Source of the DNA: Streptomyces meridianus
GTDB taxonomy: Bacteria; Actinomycetota; Actinomycetes; Streptomycetales; Streptomycetaceae
NCBI RefSeq assembly: GCF_023703325.1
Contig: NZ_JAMQGM010000011.1
Location: 23,768-87,767, forward strand
DNA: 64,000 nucleotides
Direction of reading: 5' to 3'
Under the pieces are notes generated by a model. That model was not told the DNA's origin and searched no databases. It was given only the letters and a program-made list of their open reading frames with translations. Position 1 is the stretch's first letter. The number at the start of each line of letters is the position of its first letter. Both the position numbers and the translations under genes were made by a program. Shown piece after piece: positions 41,826 to 50,789 of the stretch.

Positions 41826-43676
41826 ATGTCCTTCACCACCCGCCCCACCCTCCAGGGCACCTTCGGCATGGTCTCCTCCACCCACTGGCTGGCCTCGCAG
41901 TCGGCCATGGCCGTGCTGGAGGACGGCGGCAACGCCTACGACGCGGCCGTCGCCGCCGCGTTCGTCCTGCACGTCGTCGAGCCGCACCTCAACGGCCCGG
42001 CCGGCGAGGTGCCGATCCTCATCGCCCCGGCCGGCGGGCCCGTCCAGGTCATCTGCGGTCAGGGCCCGGCCCCCGCCGGGGCGAGCATCGGCCACTACAC
42101 CTCGCTCGGCCTGGGTCTCGTGCCCGGCACCGGTCCGCTCGCCGCCGCCGTCCCCGGTGCGTTCGACGCCTGGATGATGCTGCTGCGCGACCACGGCACC
42201 CGGCACCTCGCCGACGTGCTGAAGTACGCCATCGGCTACGCCGGAGCCGGCCACCCGCCGCTGGAAGGGGTGGCCGCCACCGTCGCGAGGGTCCGGGAGC
42301 TCTTCGAGACCGAGTGGACCGATTCGGCCGAGGTCTACCTGCCCGGTGGCGAACTCCCCGTCCCGGGACGGCTGTTCCGCAACCCTGCGCTCGCCCGTAC
42401 CTGGCAGCGTCTCGTCGCCGAGGCCGAGAGAGCCGGCCCCGGGCGCGAGAGGCAGATCGACGCGGCCCGGACCATCTGGCGCGAAGGGTTCATCGCCGAG
42501 GCGCTCGGTGCGGCGGCGGCCCGCCCGGCGCTCGACACCTCGGGAAACCGCAACGCCGGCACGCTCAGCGGCGACGACATCGCGAACTGGTCCGCCACCT
42601 ACGAGGCCCCGGCCCGCCACGACTGGAACGGCTGGACGGTCTGCAAACCCGGTCCGTGGAGCCAGGGCCCGGTGTTCCTCCAGCAGTTGGCCCTGCTGCC
42701 CGACGAACTCGCTTCCTGTGGGACCGCCGAGTACGTCCACACCCTCGTCGAGGGCACCAAGCTCGCCATGGCCGACCGCGAGGCCTGGTACGGCGACGCC
42801 GTGGACGTGCCGCTGGACGACCTGCTCTCCGCCGGCTACAACGCCGGCCGCCGTCGGCTCGTCGGGGACCGGGCCTCGCACGAGCTGCGCCCCGGCAGCC
42901 CGGGCGGCCGTACCCCGGTGCTCAGCGAACACGCCCGTGCCGTGGCCCGCGGCGACCGGCCCCGGGGCGGTGGATCCCTGCCCCAGGGAGCCGGTATCGG
43001 CGAACCGACCGTCGCCGACCACGCGACACCCGGCGACAACGGCGACGTGCAGGTCGCTGCGGACGGATCGACCCGCGGCGACACCTGCCACGTGGACGTC
43101 GTCGACCGTTGGGGCAACATGGTCTCCGCCACGCCCAGCGGCGGTTGGCTGCAGTCCAACCCGGTCGTCCCCGAACTCGGATTCCCGCTGGGCAGCCGGC
43201 TCCAGATGGCCTGGCTCGACCCCGGACTGCCCAACTCGCTCACCCCGGGCCGTCGCCCCCGGACCACACTCACGCCCTCGCTCGCGCTGCGCGACGGCGT
43301 ACCGGTCATGGCCTTCGGCACGCCCGGGGGCGATCAGCAGGACCAGTGGCAGGTGCATTTCTTCCTGGCCCTGGTGTTGCGTGGGCCCGTGCGCGGCGGA
43401 CTCGACCTGCAGGGCGCCATCGACGCTCCCAACTGGCACACGGAGAGCTTCCCGGGTTCGTTCTACCCCCGGGAGATGCGCCCCGGCGGCGTCACGGTCG
43501 AGTCCCGCATCGGCGCGGAGGTCATCGAGGGTCTGCGGGACCGAGGCCATGACGTCACCGTCGGTGCCACCTGGTCGGAGGGACGGCTGTGCGCGGTCGC
43601 CCGCGACCCGGAGACGGGCGTGCTGTCGGCGGGGGCGAATCCCCGGGCGATGCAGGGGTATGCGGTGGGTCGGTGA
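41826..43676 (+). CDS. Gamma-glutamyltransferase-family protein (no signal peptide)
   Basis: 616-residue N-terminal-nucleophile protein of the GGT superfamily, without a signal peptide and so probably cytoplasmic, unlike the secreted ggt at 28.9 kb. MAVLEDGGNAYDAAVAAAFVLHVVEPHLNG is the family's N-terminal segment. The putative autoprocessing threonine is T420 in GDTCHVDVVDRWGNMVS, where the usual TTH reads TCH. SLTPGRRPRTTLTPSLALRDG and FGTPGGDQQDQWQVHFF replace the usual small-subunit glycine loops. The divergent small-subunit sequence suggests a substrate other than glutathione, for example an acylase- or oxamate-type reaction; that is inference. Confidence 0.82.
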   Translation: MSFTTRPTLQGTFGMVSSTHWLASQSAMAVLEDGGNAYDAAVAAAFVLHVVEPHLNGPAGEVPILIAPAGGPVQVICGQGPAPAGASIGHYTSLGLGLVPGTGPLAAAVPGAFDAWMMLLRDHGTRHLADVLKYAIGYAGAGHPPLEGVAATVARVRELFETEWTDSAEVYLPGGELPVPGRLFRNPALARTWQRLVAEAERAGPGRERQIDAARTIWREGFIAEALGAAAARPALDTSGNRNAGTLSGDDIANWSATYEAPARHDWNGWTVCKPGPWSQGPVFLQQLALLPDELASCGTAEYVHTLVEGTKLAMADREAWYGDAVDVPLDDLLSAGYNAGRRRLVGDRASHELRPGSPGGRTPVLSEHARAVARGDRPRGGGSLPQGAGIGEPTVADHATPGDNGDVQVAADGSTRGDTCHVDVVDRWGNMVSATPSGGWLQSNPVVPELGFPLGSRLQMAWLDPGLPNSLTPGRRPRTTLTPSLALRDGVPVMAFGTPGGDQQDQWQVHFFLALVLRGPVRGGLDLQGAIDAPNWHTESFPGSFYPREMRPGGVTVESRIGAEVIEGLRDRGHDVTVGATWSEGRLCAVARDPETGVLSAGANPRAMQGYAVGR

Positions 43677-43756
43677 CACCGGGAATTCATCCCTACGACC
43701 GCTCCGCATCACCGCGCCACAGCCCGCTGTCACTTCTGCGTGGTTCGGTGGGGGCC

Positions 43757-44593
43757 ATGACCGGAGACCTGCACGTGGAGGACTGGACCAAGCTGGCGGC
43801 GGCAGTGGACGAGGCGGTGCGCCGGGCGGCCGCGGACGAGATCATGCCCCGCTTCCGGAAGCTCGCCCGGCACGAGGTGAGCGAGAAGAGTGGCCCGCAG
43901 GACCTGGTGACGGTCGCCGATCAGCTGGCCGAGGAGCGACTCACCGAGGAGTTGCGGGCCCTGCTGCCCGGTTCCGAGGTGGTCGGCGAGGAAGCCGTCT
44001 CCGCCGACGCCGGAGTCCTCGACGCCCTGCACGCAAGCGCCCCGGTGTGGATCGTCGACCCCGTCGACGGGACCCGGCAGTTCGTGCACGGCGATCCGGG
44101 ATTCTCGACCCTGGTCACGCTGGCCCACCAGGGGCAGCTGCTCGCCTCGTGGACCTATGCGCCGGCGACCGGCAGCATGGCCGTCGCCCTGCGCGGCGCG
44201 GGTGCGCAGCTCGACGGGCGGCCGCTGCGCAGCGGCTCGCCGGCCGCTGGGGCCCCGCTGTCCGTCGCGACGTCGCACCCGGACTTCACCAGTGCGGTCG
44301 AGAAGCGTGCCTTCGCGAGGCTGGCCGTCGACGGTGTCGCCCCGCGGCCGTGCGGATCCGCGGGCCTGGAGTACCTGTACGTCGCGCAGGGCAAACTCGA
44401 CGCCGTCGCCTTCGGCTGGGAGAACGCGTGGGACCACGCCGCCGGCCTGCTGCTGGTCGCCGAGGCCGGAGGAACGAGCGGCACCGTCGCGGGGGAGCCG
44501 TTCCGCATCGGCGGCGGCAACGCGCTGCCGTTCACCGCGGCCCGCGACGCCGCCACGGCACGGCGGATCCTGGATCTGCTGACGACCGGCTGA
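43757..44593 (+). CDS. Inositol monophosphatase-family phosphatase
   Basis: 278-residue Mg-dependent phosphatase of the IMPase/HisN group. Metal-binding motifs: VVGEE (E78/E79), WIVDPVDGTRQFVHG (D101, D104, G105, T106) and, near the C-terminus, ENAWDHAAGLLLVAEAGG (WDxAAG). A helical N-terminus precedes them. The most likely substrates are histidinol phosphate or inositol phosphate; family members cannot be separated by eye. The ATG at 43757 has GTGGGGG 2 nt away as a weak ribosome binding site. A strong hairpin lies 186 bp downstream. Confidence 0.85.
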   Translation: MTGDLHVEDWTKLAAAVDEAVRRAAADEIMPRFRKLARHEVSEKSGPQDLVTVADQLAEERLTEELRALLPGSEVVGEEAVSADAGVLDALHASAPVWIVDPVDGTRQFVHGDPGFSTLVTLAHQGQLLASWTYAPATGSMAVALRGAGAQLDGRPLRSGSPAAGAPLSVATSHPDFTSAVEKRAFARLAVDGVAPRPCGSAGLEYLYVAQGKLDAVAFGWENAWDHAAGLLLVAEAGGTSGTVAGEPFRIGGGNALPFTAARDAATARRILDLLTTG

Positions 44594-44998
44594 CCGCGCC
44601 GGGCCCCGCCCGCGCGACAGCACCGGACCTGACGGGACGGCACCGGTCACGGCCGCCGTGCCGGTCGCAGCCCGGGTGTTCCGCAGGGTGGGCCCCGACG
44701 CCATTCACCAGGTCGTGACCTCCACCGTCGGCCTGCTGTCCTGCCAGATGCAGAACAGACGTACTCCCTCCCACCAGCCCGCCCGGCGCCCCGCCTCTCG
44801 CGCCGGGCGGTCGGCCCCGTGGCCCGCGGTCGCCGGTGAGCCGGAAGATCCCGGCCCGAGTGGGCAACAGAGATGTCCCGCCCCCGGCACATGCATATCC
44901 TGGGGGCCGGTGTCCGGGGCAGCACGCCCGCGGGCGACAGCCTGGGCCGATCACCGGCCGGGGGGAGGCTGGCCGTCGGTCGACGAAGGAGTACCGGA
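44594..44998. other. 405-bp intergenic region
   Basis: Contains the hairpin at 44779-44810 and otherwise no convincing gene. A 63-codon minus-strand frame (44705-44896) has only moderate third-position GC and no ribosome binding site, so I do not call it. Confidence 0.5.
44779..44810. terminator. 11-bp perfect stem-loop
   Basis: CCGCCCGGCGC (44779-44789) and GCGCCGGGCGG (44800-44810) are exact complements around a 10-nt loop. Stability is very high and there is no U tract. It probably terminates transcription from the phosphatase gene. Confidence 0.65.
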
Positions 44999-46420
44999 GT
45001 GCCGTCGATGTTCGATGCGGTCGTGGTGGGGGCCGGGCCCAACGGGCTGACCGCTGCTGTCGAACTCGCCCGTCGCGGATTCGCGGTGGCCCTGTACGAG
45101 GCTGCCGACACGGTCGGAGGCGGAGCCCGGACCGAAGAACTCACCCTGCCGGGCTTCCGGCACGACCCGTGTTCGGCCGTGCATCCGCTCGGTGTCGGCT
45201 CGCCGGCGTTCACGGCGATGCCGCTGGCCCGGTACGGGCTCGAGTGGCTGCACTCCGAACTGCCGATGGCCCACCCCTTCCCGGACGGCACCGCCGCCGT
45301 CCTGTCCCGTTCGGTCGGCGAGACCGCGATGTCCCTCGGCTCGGACGACGCCGGCACCTACCGCCGCCTGGTGGCTCCGTTCCTCGGCAAGTGGGACACG
45401 ATGGCCACGGACTTCCTGCGCACCCAGTGGGACGGCTTCCCCCGCGACCCGGTGACCTACGCCCGCTACGGGCTGCTCGCCGCCCAGCCCGCAGCCCTGC
45501 TGGCCCGGCGCTTCCGCGGCGACAAGGCCAAGGGGATGGTCGCCGGGCTAGCAGCGCATGCCATCGCCCCCATGACCGGACTCGCCACCAGCGGTATCGG
45601 CCTGATCTTCGCACTTGCGGCGCACGCCGTCGGCTGGCCCGTGCCGCGCGGAGGCTCACAGGCGATCTCCGACGCGCTGGCCGGGTACCTCCAGGACCTG
45701 GGCGGGACGATCCACACCGGCGTCGAGGTCAAGCGGCTCGACGAACTCCCGCCCGCCCGCGCCTATGTCTTCGACACCTCGCCCACCGCCCTGGCCCGGA
45801 TCGCCGGACTCGGCAGCGCCTATCGCGACTACCGGTACGGCCCCTCCGTCTTCAAGATCGACTATGCCCTGGACGGACCGGTGCCGTGGACGGCCGAGGC
45901 GGCGCGCCGTGCCGGAACGGTGCACGTCGGCCCCACCTACCGGGAGATCGACGGCGCGATGCGCGCGGCGGTCGGGGGCAGCGACCCGTCCGTGCCCTTC
46001 CTCATCACCGCACAGCCCAGCCTCGTCGACCCCGCCCGGGCACCGGAGGGCAAACACACTTACTGGGCCTACGGGCACGTGCCCAACGGCTGGGAGGGCG
46101 ACGCGACCGACGTGGTGGAGCGGCAGATCGAACGTTTCGCACCGGGATTCCGCGACCTGGTGTTGGCACGCGCGGTCGCCGGACCACCCCAACTGGCCGC
46201 CCACAACGCCAACTACGTCGGCGGCGACATCGGCTGCGGCGCCTTCGCGGGGCTGCAGACGCTGATCCGACCGAAGCTGGGCCGCGTCCCGTACGAGACC
46301 GCGCACCCCGCCGTCTTCCTCTGCTCGTCCGCGACTCCGCCGGGGCCGGGGGTGCACGGGATGTCCGGTCACCACGCGGCCAAAGCGGTGTGGCGGCGGC
46401 TGCGGGCGGTCCGGTACTGA
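44999..46420 (+). CDS. FAD-dependent phytoene-desaturase-like oxidoreductase
   Basis: 473-residue flavoprotein of the CrtI/NAD(P)-Rossmann class. The FAD motif [28 protein letters not shown] starts around residue 7, followed by [29 protein letters not shown], and the C-terminal FAD segment is [19 protein letters not shown]. The middle ([45 protein letters not shown]) matches carotenoid desaturase-like proteins of unknown substrate. GTG at 44999 has GAAGGAG 7 nt before it and is preferred to ATG 45008. No crt genes are adjacent, so a role in pigment biosynthesis is not supported. Confidence 0.82.
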   Translation: MPSMFDAVVVGAGPNGLTAAVELARRGFAVALYEAADTVGGGARTEELTLPGFRHDPCSAVHPLGVGSPAFTAMPLARYGLEWLHSELPMAHPFPDGTAAVLSRSVGETAMSLGSDDAGTYRRLVAPFLGKWDTMATDFLRTQWDGFPRDPVTYARYGLLAAQPAALLARRFRGDKAKGMVAGLAAHAIAPMTGLATSGIGLIFALAAHAVGWPVPRGGSQAISDALAGYLQDLGGTIHTGVEVKRLDELPPARAYVFDTSPTALARIAGLGSAYRDYRYGPSVFKIDYALDGPVPWTAEAARRAGTVHVGPTYREIDGAMRAAVGGSDPSVPFLITAQPSLVDPARAPEGKHTYWAYGHVPNGWEGDATDVVERQIERFAPGFRDLVLARAVAGPPQLAAHNANYVGGDIGCGAFAGLQTLIRPKLGRVPYETAHPAVFLCSSATPPGPGVHGMSGHHAAKAVWRRLRAVRY

Positions 46421-46575
46421 CGCGCAGCCCGGCTGCAGGGCGCCGGCCTCGGAGGACCGACTCGCCCGGCGCAGCTCGAGACCGAGCGAAGAGGAGGTGG
46501 CGAAACAGCCGGTGAGCGCACTTCCATGTCGGATTTCCGCGAGTAATCCGGACCGCCGTGCCGGATGCTGGACGC

Positions 46576-48045
46576 ATGCACACCGACATCGACAGGTGCG
46601 TACGCGCCGTTCAGTCCAAGGACGCGCGTTTCGACGGCTGGTTCTTCACCGCCGTCCTCACCACCGGGATCTACTGCCGGCCCAGCTGCCCGGTGCCCCC
46701 GCCCAAGCCCGAGAACATGCGGTTCTACCCCAGCGCGGCCGCCGCCCAGCAGTCCGGATTCCGAGCCTGCAAGCGCTGCCGGCCCGACGCCAGCCCCGGC
46801 TCGCCGCTGTGGAACGAACGCGCGGATCTCACCGCCCGGGCCATGAGGCTCATCGCCGACGGTGTCATCGACCGCGGCGGGGTCCCCGGTCTGGCCGCCG
46901 GACTCGGTTACAGCACCCGCCAGATCGAACGCCAGCTCCTCGCCGAACTCGGCGCCGGGCCCCTGGCACTCGCCCGTGCCCAGCGGGCCCAGACCGCGCG
47001 GCTGCTCATCGAGACCAGCGACCTGCCGATGGCCGACATCGCGTTCGCCGCCGGCTTCTCCAGCGTGCGCACCTTCAACGACACCGTCCGGGAGGTCTTC
47101 GCGCTCGCCCCGACCGAGCTGCGCCGCCGCGCCTCCGGCAGCCGTCCGTCGGCCACGGCCGGGACGTTGTCGCTGCGCCTGCCCTTCCGCGCCCCGCTGT
47201 GTCCCGACAATCTTTTCGGGCACCTGGTGGCGACCGCGGTCCCCGGCGTCGAGGAATGGCGGGGCGGTGCCTACCGGCGCACCCTGCGCCTGCCCTACGG
47301 CCACGGAGTGGTCGAGTTGCGCCCCCGCCCCGACCACATCGCCTGCCGCCTCTCGCTCACCGACCTGCGCGACCTCACCGGCGCCATCAGCCGCTGCCGC
47401 CGGCTCCTCGACCTCGACGCCGACCCGGTCGCCGTGGACGAGCAGCTCCGCGCGGATCCGGTGCTCGCCCCGCTCGTCGACAAGGCCCCCGGTCGACGGG
47501 TACCGAGAACCGTCGACGCCGCCGAGTTCGCCGTCCGCGCAGTACTGGGGCAGCAGGTGTCCACCGCGGCGGCCCGCACCCACGCTCACCGGCTCGTCCT
47601 CGCCCACGGAGAGCCGGTCGACGACCCGCAGGGCGGACTGACCCATCTGTTCCCCACCGCACAGGCCCTCACCGCCCTCGACCCGGAGAGCCTCGCGCTG
47701 CCCCGCAGCCGCCGCACCACCCTCACGACGATCACCGCGGCACTTGCCGACGACGGCCTCGGCCTCGACGCCGGCAGCGACTGGGCCCGGGCCCGCGCAA
47801 GGCTCGCCGCTCTGCCCGGCATCGGCCCCTGGACGGTCGACGTCATCGCCATGCGCGCCCTCGGCGACCCGGATGCTTTCGTGCCCACGGACCTCGGACT
47901 GCGGCGCGCAGCCCAGGAGTTGGGCCTGCCCGCCACCCCCGCGGCGCTCACCGCCCGCGCAGCCGCCTGGCGGCCCTGGCGCGCCTACGCCGTCCAGTAC
48001 CTCTGGGCCACCGACGACCACCCGATCAACCTCATGCCCGTCTGA
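46576..48045 (+). CDS. Ada-AlkA fusion: methyl-DNA sensor/regulator with DNA glycosylase
   Basis: 489 residues with three parts. The Ada zinc domain (about 1-75) has C34 and C38 (IYCRPSC) and C65/C68 (ACKRC); C34 is the predicted methylphosphotriester acceptor. An AraC-type HTH covers about 85-185 (GGVPGLAAGLGYSTRQIERQL ... ADIAFAAGFSSVRTFNDTVREVF). The AlkA portion (about 195-489) has the helix-hairpin-helix LPGIGPWTVDVIAMRAL and catalytic D439 in VPTDLGLRRA. This fusion is well known in actinobacteria: it senses alkylation, activates repair genes and excises 3-methyladenine. It is followed 23 bp later by ogt, probably in one operon. Confidence 0.93.
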   Translation: MHTDIDRCVRAVQSKDARFDGWFFTAVLTTGIYCRPSCPVPPPKPENMRFYPSAAAAQQSGFRACKRCRPDASPGSPLWNERADLTARAMRLIADGVIDRGGVPGLAAGLGYSTRQIERQLLAELGAGPLALARAQRAQTARLLIETSDLPMADIAFAAGFSSVRTFNDTVREVFALAPTELRRRASGSRPSATAGTLSLRLPFRAPLCPDNLFGHLVATAVPGVEEWRGGAYRRTLRLPYGHGVVELRPRPDHIACRLSLTDLRDLTGAISRCRRLLDLDADPVAVDEQLRADPVLAPLVDKAPGRRVPRTVDAAEFAVRAVLGQQVSTAAARTHAHRLVLAHGEPVDDPQGGLTHLFPTAQALTALDPESLALPRSRRTTLTTITAALADDGLGLDAGSDWARARARLAALPGIGPWTVDVIAMRALGDPDAFVPTDLGLRRAAQELGLPATPAALTARAAAWRPWRAYAVQYLWATDDHPINLMPV

Positions 48046-48068
48046 CCACCCGACCGCAAGGACTGCCC

Positions 48069-48659
48069 ATGCCCGCACGCACCCACACCGTTACCGACAG
48101 TCCCGTCGGCCCCCTCACCCTGGTGGCCACCGACGGAGTCCTTTCCGGCCTGTACATGGCCGAGCAACGCCATCGGCCGGCCCAGGAGTCGTTCGGCGAT
48201 CCCGCGAGCGCCGGCTTCGAGGAGGTGGTCAGCCAGCTGGAGGCATACTTCGCAGGCGAGCTGACCGAGTTCGACGTTCCGCTGCGCCTCGACGGCACCC
48301 CGTTCCAGCAGCGCGTCTGGTCCGCGCTCCGCGACATCCCCTACGGCCGCACCCTCTCCTACGGCGGCCTTGCGGAGCTCCTCGGGAACCCGGGCGCGTC
48401 CCGGGCCGTCGGCCTCGCCAACGGCCGGAACCCCATCGGGATCATCGTTCCCTGCCACCGCGTCGTCGGCGCGAACGGCAGCCTCACCGGCTACGGCGGC
48501 GGCCTCGAACGCAAGCAGCGCCTTCTCGCGTTCGAGGCCGGGGCGGGTTCCGGTCAGCCGGGCCTGTTCGACGCCGATTCCTGCGAGAGCTCTGCGAGCT
48601 CCGCGAGCAGCGTGGGAAGCGCCGTCCCGATGGGTTCCCGGACCACCTCGTCCGCCTGA
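48069..48659 (+). CDS. ogt: Methylated-DNA--protein-cysteine methyltransferase
   Basis: 196-residue suicidal O6-alkylguanine repair protein. The acceptor is C129 in VPCHRVVG; FQQRVWSALRDIPYGRTLSYGGLAELLG, the recognition helix SRAVGLANGRNP and the asparagine hinge are all in place. The canonical domain ends around residue 158. A Ser/Ala-rich C-terminal extension of about 38 residues (…SCESSASSASS…) runs into the 3' end of the convergent sirtuin gene, overlapping it by 106 bp. Co-transcription with the Ada-AlkA gene upstream would make it part of an adaptive response. Confidence 0.92.
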   Translation: MPARTHTVTDSPVGPLTLVATDGVLSGLYMAEQRHRPAQESFGDPASAGFEEVVSQLEAYFAGELTEFDVPLRLDGTPFQQRVWSALRDIPYGRTLSYGGLAELLGNPGASRAVGLANGRNPIGIIVPCHRVVGANGSLTGYGGGLERKQRLLAFEAGAGSGQPGLFDADSCESSASSASSVGSAVPMGSRTTSSA

Positions 48660-49345
48660 TCGTCGTACGGCGTCGGCTCCGCGTTCACGATCACCAGTCG
48701 TGCCCCGTGCCCGGCCGCGATCCCGGCCAGGGACGCGGCCGGCTGGACCTGGAGGCTGGTGCCGACCGCGATGAAGACGTCGCAGGCCTTCGCCACGGCC
48801 AGGGCCTCGCCCAGCACCTCCCGGTCGAGCTGCTCGCCGAACATCACCGTCGCCGACTTCAGAATGCCCCCGCAGACGAGGCACTCCGGGTCCTCCTCAC
48901 CTGCGGCCACCCGCTCCAGGGCCTCGGCCATCTCGGAGCGCGCTCGGCAGCAGGTGCACATCACGACGCGTGCCGTGCCGTGGAGTTCGAGGACCTTGCG
49001 CGCGGGCACTCCGGCCAACTGGTGCAGCCCGTCGACGTTCTGCGTGATCACCCGCACCGGAACACCCGCCCGCTCCAGATCGGCCAGCGCCCGGTGCGCC
49101 GCGTTCGGCTGCGCCCGCAGGGTCGGGCTCTCCCGCCGCATCCGCCAGGAGCGCCGGCGGATCTCCGGATCGCTCATGTAGTACTGATACGTCACCAGCT
49201 TCTCGGCCTCGGGATCGCGCCGCCACAGCCCGTTCGGCCCTCGGTAGTCGGGGATGCCCGAGTCCGTCGAGATGCCCGCACCGCTGAGCACGGCCACCAG
49301 GGGCTGCCGGGCGCCGTCCTGGCCCATCGGCTCACTGCTGTCCAT
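48554..49345 (-). CDS. Sirtuin (NAD-dependent protein deacylase)
   Basis: 263-residue Sir2 protein. NAD-binding GAGISTDSGIPDYRG at 22-36, TQNVDGLHQLAG at 101-112, catalytic H122 (ELHGT), a zinc knuckle with C130/C133 and C155/C158, and the C-terminal VGTSLQVQPAA and IVNAEPTP. The second zinc pair is complete, so the fold should be active. The Ala-Tyr-Arg trio that marks desuccinylases (class III) is absent near the active site, so plain deacetylase activity is more likely. Its 3' end overlaps ogt by 106 bp in convergent orientation. Confidence 0.93.
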   Translation of the reverse strand: MDSSEPMGQDGARQPLVAVLSGAGISTDSGIPDYRGPNGLWRRDPEAEKLVTYQYYMSDPEIRRRSWRMRRESPTLRAQPNAAHRALADLERAGVPVRVITQNVDGLHQLAGVPARKVLELHGTARVVMCTCCRARSEMAEALERVAAGEEDPECLVCGGILKSATVMFGEQLDREVLGEALAVAKACDVFIAVGTSLQVQPAASLAGIAAGHGARLVIVNAEPTPYDDQADEVVREPIGTALPTLLAELAELSQESASNRPG

Positions 49346-49513
49346 GCGGGCGAGGGTACGCAGCCGACGCCGGCACAGCCATCCGATGGCCGTTCCTGAA
49401 CACCGCGGGAAAGCTCCGGAGAGGGCGCTCGGGGCACCCGTCGGCAGTGATCGGACCTGCGGTTAGGGTCGTTGCCCGGGGGCGACTTCCGGTATCACAG
49501 CAAGGAGCCAGAC

Positions 49514-50671
49514 GTGGCGGACTCAATGACCGACAGCGGACGTGTGCTGATCGCCGCGGACAAGTTCAAGGGCTCACTCACGGCGGTACAGGTCGCGGAC
49601 CACCTGTCCGCGGGCATCCGCAGAACGGCGCCCGGGGCGCGGATCGAGGCCCTGCCCGTCGCCGACGGGGGAGACGGGACCGTGGACGCCGCCGTTGCCG
49701 CCGGGTTCGAGCGCCGCGAGGCGATCGTGACCGGGCCGTCGGGGGCGCCCGTCGCCGCGGCGTTCGCTCTGCGGGACATCACAGCGGTCGTCGAGATGGC
49801 CGAGGCGTCCGGGCTCCAGCGACTGCCCGGCGGGGTCCTGGTTCCGCTGACCGCTACCACCTACGGCACCGGCGAGCTGCTGCGCGCAGCACTGGACGCC
49901 GGGGCGCGCACCATCGTCTTCGGGGTCGGGGGCAGCGCGACGACCGACGGCGGCGCCGGCATGCTCACCGCGCTGGGTGCCCGGCTGCTCGACGCGGACG
50001 GCGAGCAGGTCGCCGAGGGCGGCGCCCCGCTGCGGGAGCTCGTCACCGCCGACCTGTCGGGCCTCGATCCGCGGATCGCCGTTACGCGCATCGTGCTGGC
50101 GAGCGACGTCGACAATCCGCTCACCGGGGAGAAGGGAGCCGCGGCGGTCTACGGGCCGCAGAAGGGCGCGAGCCCGGACGACGTCATGGTCCTGGACGCC
50201 GCTCTCGCACACTTCGCGCAGGTCCTGGAGCGGGCCGCCGGATCGCGCGCCGCCGAGGCGGTCGGTGCACCGGGCGCGGGTGCCGCGGGCGGCATCGGCT
50301 TCGGAGCGCTGGTGGGCCTGGGCGCCTCGTTCCGCCCGGGTATCGAGGTGCTTCTCGAGGTCCTCGGCTTCGCGGAGGCACTGGAGCGCGCCGATCTGGT
50401 GATCACCGGAGAGGGGTCGCTGGATGAGCAGACGCTGCACGGCAAGGCGCCCGCCGGAGTCGCGGCGGCGGCACGCGACCGGCGCAAGCGTGTGGTCGCC
50501 GTCTGCGGGCGGCTGGCCCTGGCGCGCAGGGCGCTGTACGGCGCCGGGATCGAACGGGCCTACGCCCTCACCGACCTGGAGCCGGACCCGGCCGTCTGCA
50601 TGAAGAACGCCGGGCCGCTGCTGGAACGCCTGGGCGAGCGCCTCGCCGCTGAGCAGTTGGTCCGCCGCTGA
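49514..50671 (+). CDS. Glycerate kinase (GarK/GlxK family)
   Basis: 385-residue kinase phosphorylating D-glycerate, most likely at O2 as in GarK/GlxK relatives. Family motifs: VLIAADKFKGSLTAVQVADHL, EALPVADGGDGTVDA, TYGTGELLRAALD, FGVGGSATTDGGAGML, ASDVDNPLTGEKGAAAVYGPQKGA and DLVITGEGSLDEQTLHGKAP. Start GTG 49514 with AAGGAG 6 nt upstream; an ATG four codons later is the alternative. It feeds glycerate made from glyoxylate (via tartronate semialdehyde) into glycolysis, which links it to the allantoin and ethylmalonyl-CoA genes of this window. Confidence 0.92.
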   Translation: MADSMTDSGRVLIAADKFKGSLTAVQVADHLSAGIRRTAPGARIEALPVADGGDGTVDAAVAAGFERREAIVTGPSGAPVAAAFALRDITAVVEMAEASGLQRLPGGVLVPLTATTYGTGELLRAALDAGARTIVFGVGGSATTDGGAGMLTALGARLLDADGEQVAEGGAPLRELVTADLSGLDPRIAVTRIVLASDVDNPLTGEKGAAAVYGPQKGASPDDVMVLDAALAHFAQVLERAAGSRAAEAVGAPGAGAAGGIGFGALVGLGASFRPGIEVLLEVLGFAEALERADLVITGEGSLDEQTLHGKAPAGVAAAARDRRKRVVAVCGRLALARRALYGAGIERAYALTDLEPDPAVCMKNAGPLLERLGERLAAEQLVRR

Positions 50672-50732
50672 CGGGCGGCCCGCTTCCGCGAGGGGCAGGC
50701 CCCCAGCGTCTCGCTGTCCATGAAACGGAGAA

Positions 50733-50773
50733 CGGTGAGGGCCCCCGAGCTTCGTGCTCGGGGGCCCTCACCG
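50733..50773. terminator. Exceptionally strong bidirectional terminator
   Basis: An 18-bp perfectly complementary stem (CGGTGAGGGCCCCCGAGC at 50733-50750 and its exact complement at 50756-50773) with loop TTCGT. It sits between convergent glycerate kinase and pssA. It is the strongest hairpin I found in the window. Confidence 0.9.
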
Positions 50774-50789
50774 ATGTGAGTACTGCGGG

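Noticed and set aside
44705..44896. 63-codon minus-strand frame ending in WQDSRPTVEVTTW
   Set aside because: The C-terminal part looks protein-like, but the first 40 codons have ordinary third-position GC, the hairpin at 44779-44810 lies inside it and no ribosome binding site is present.
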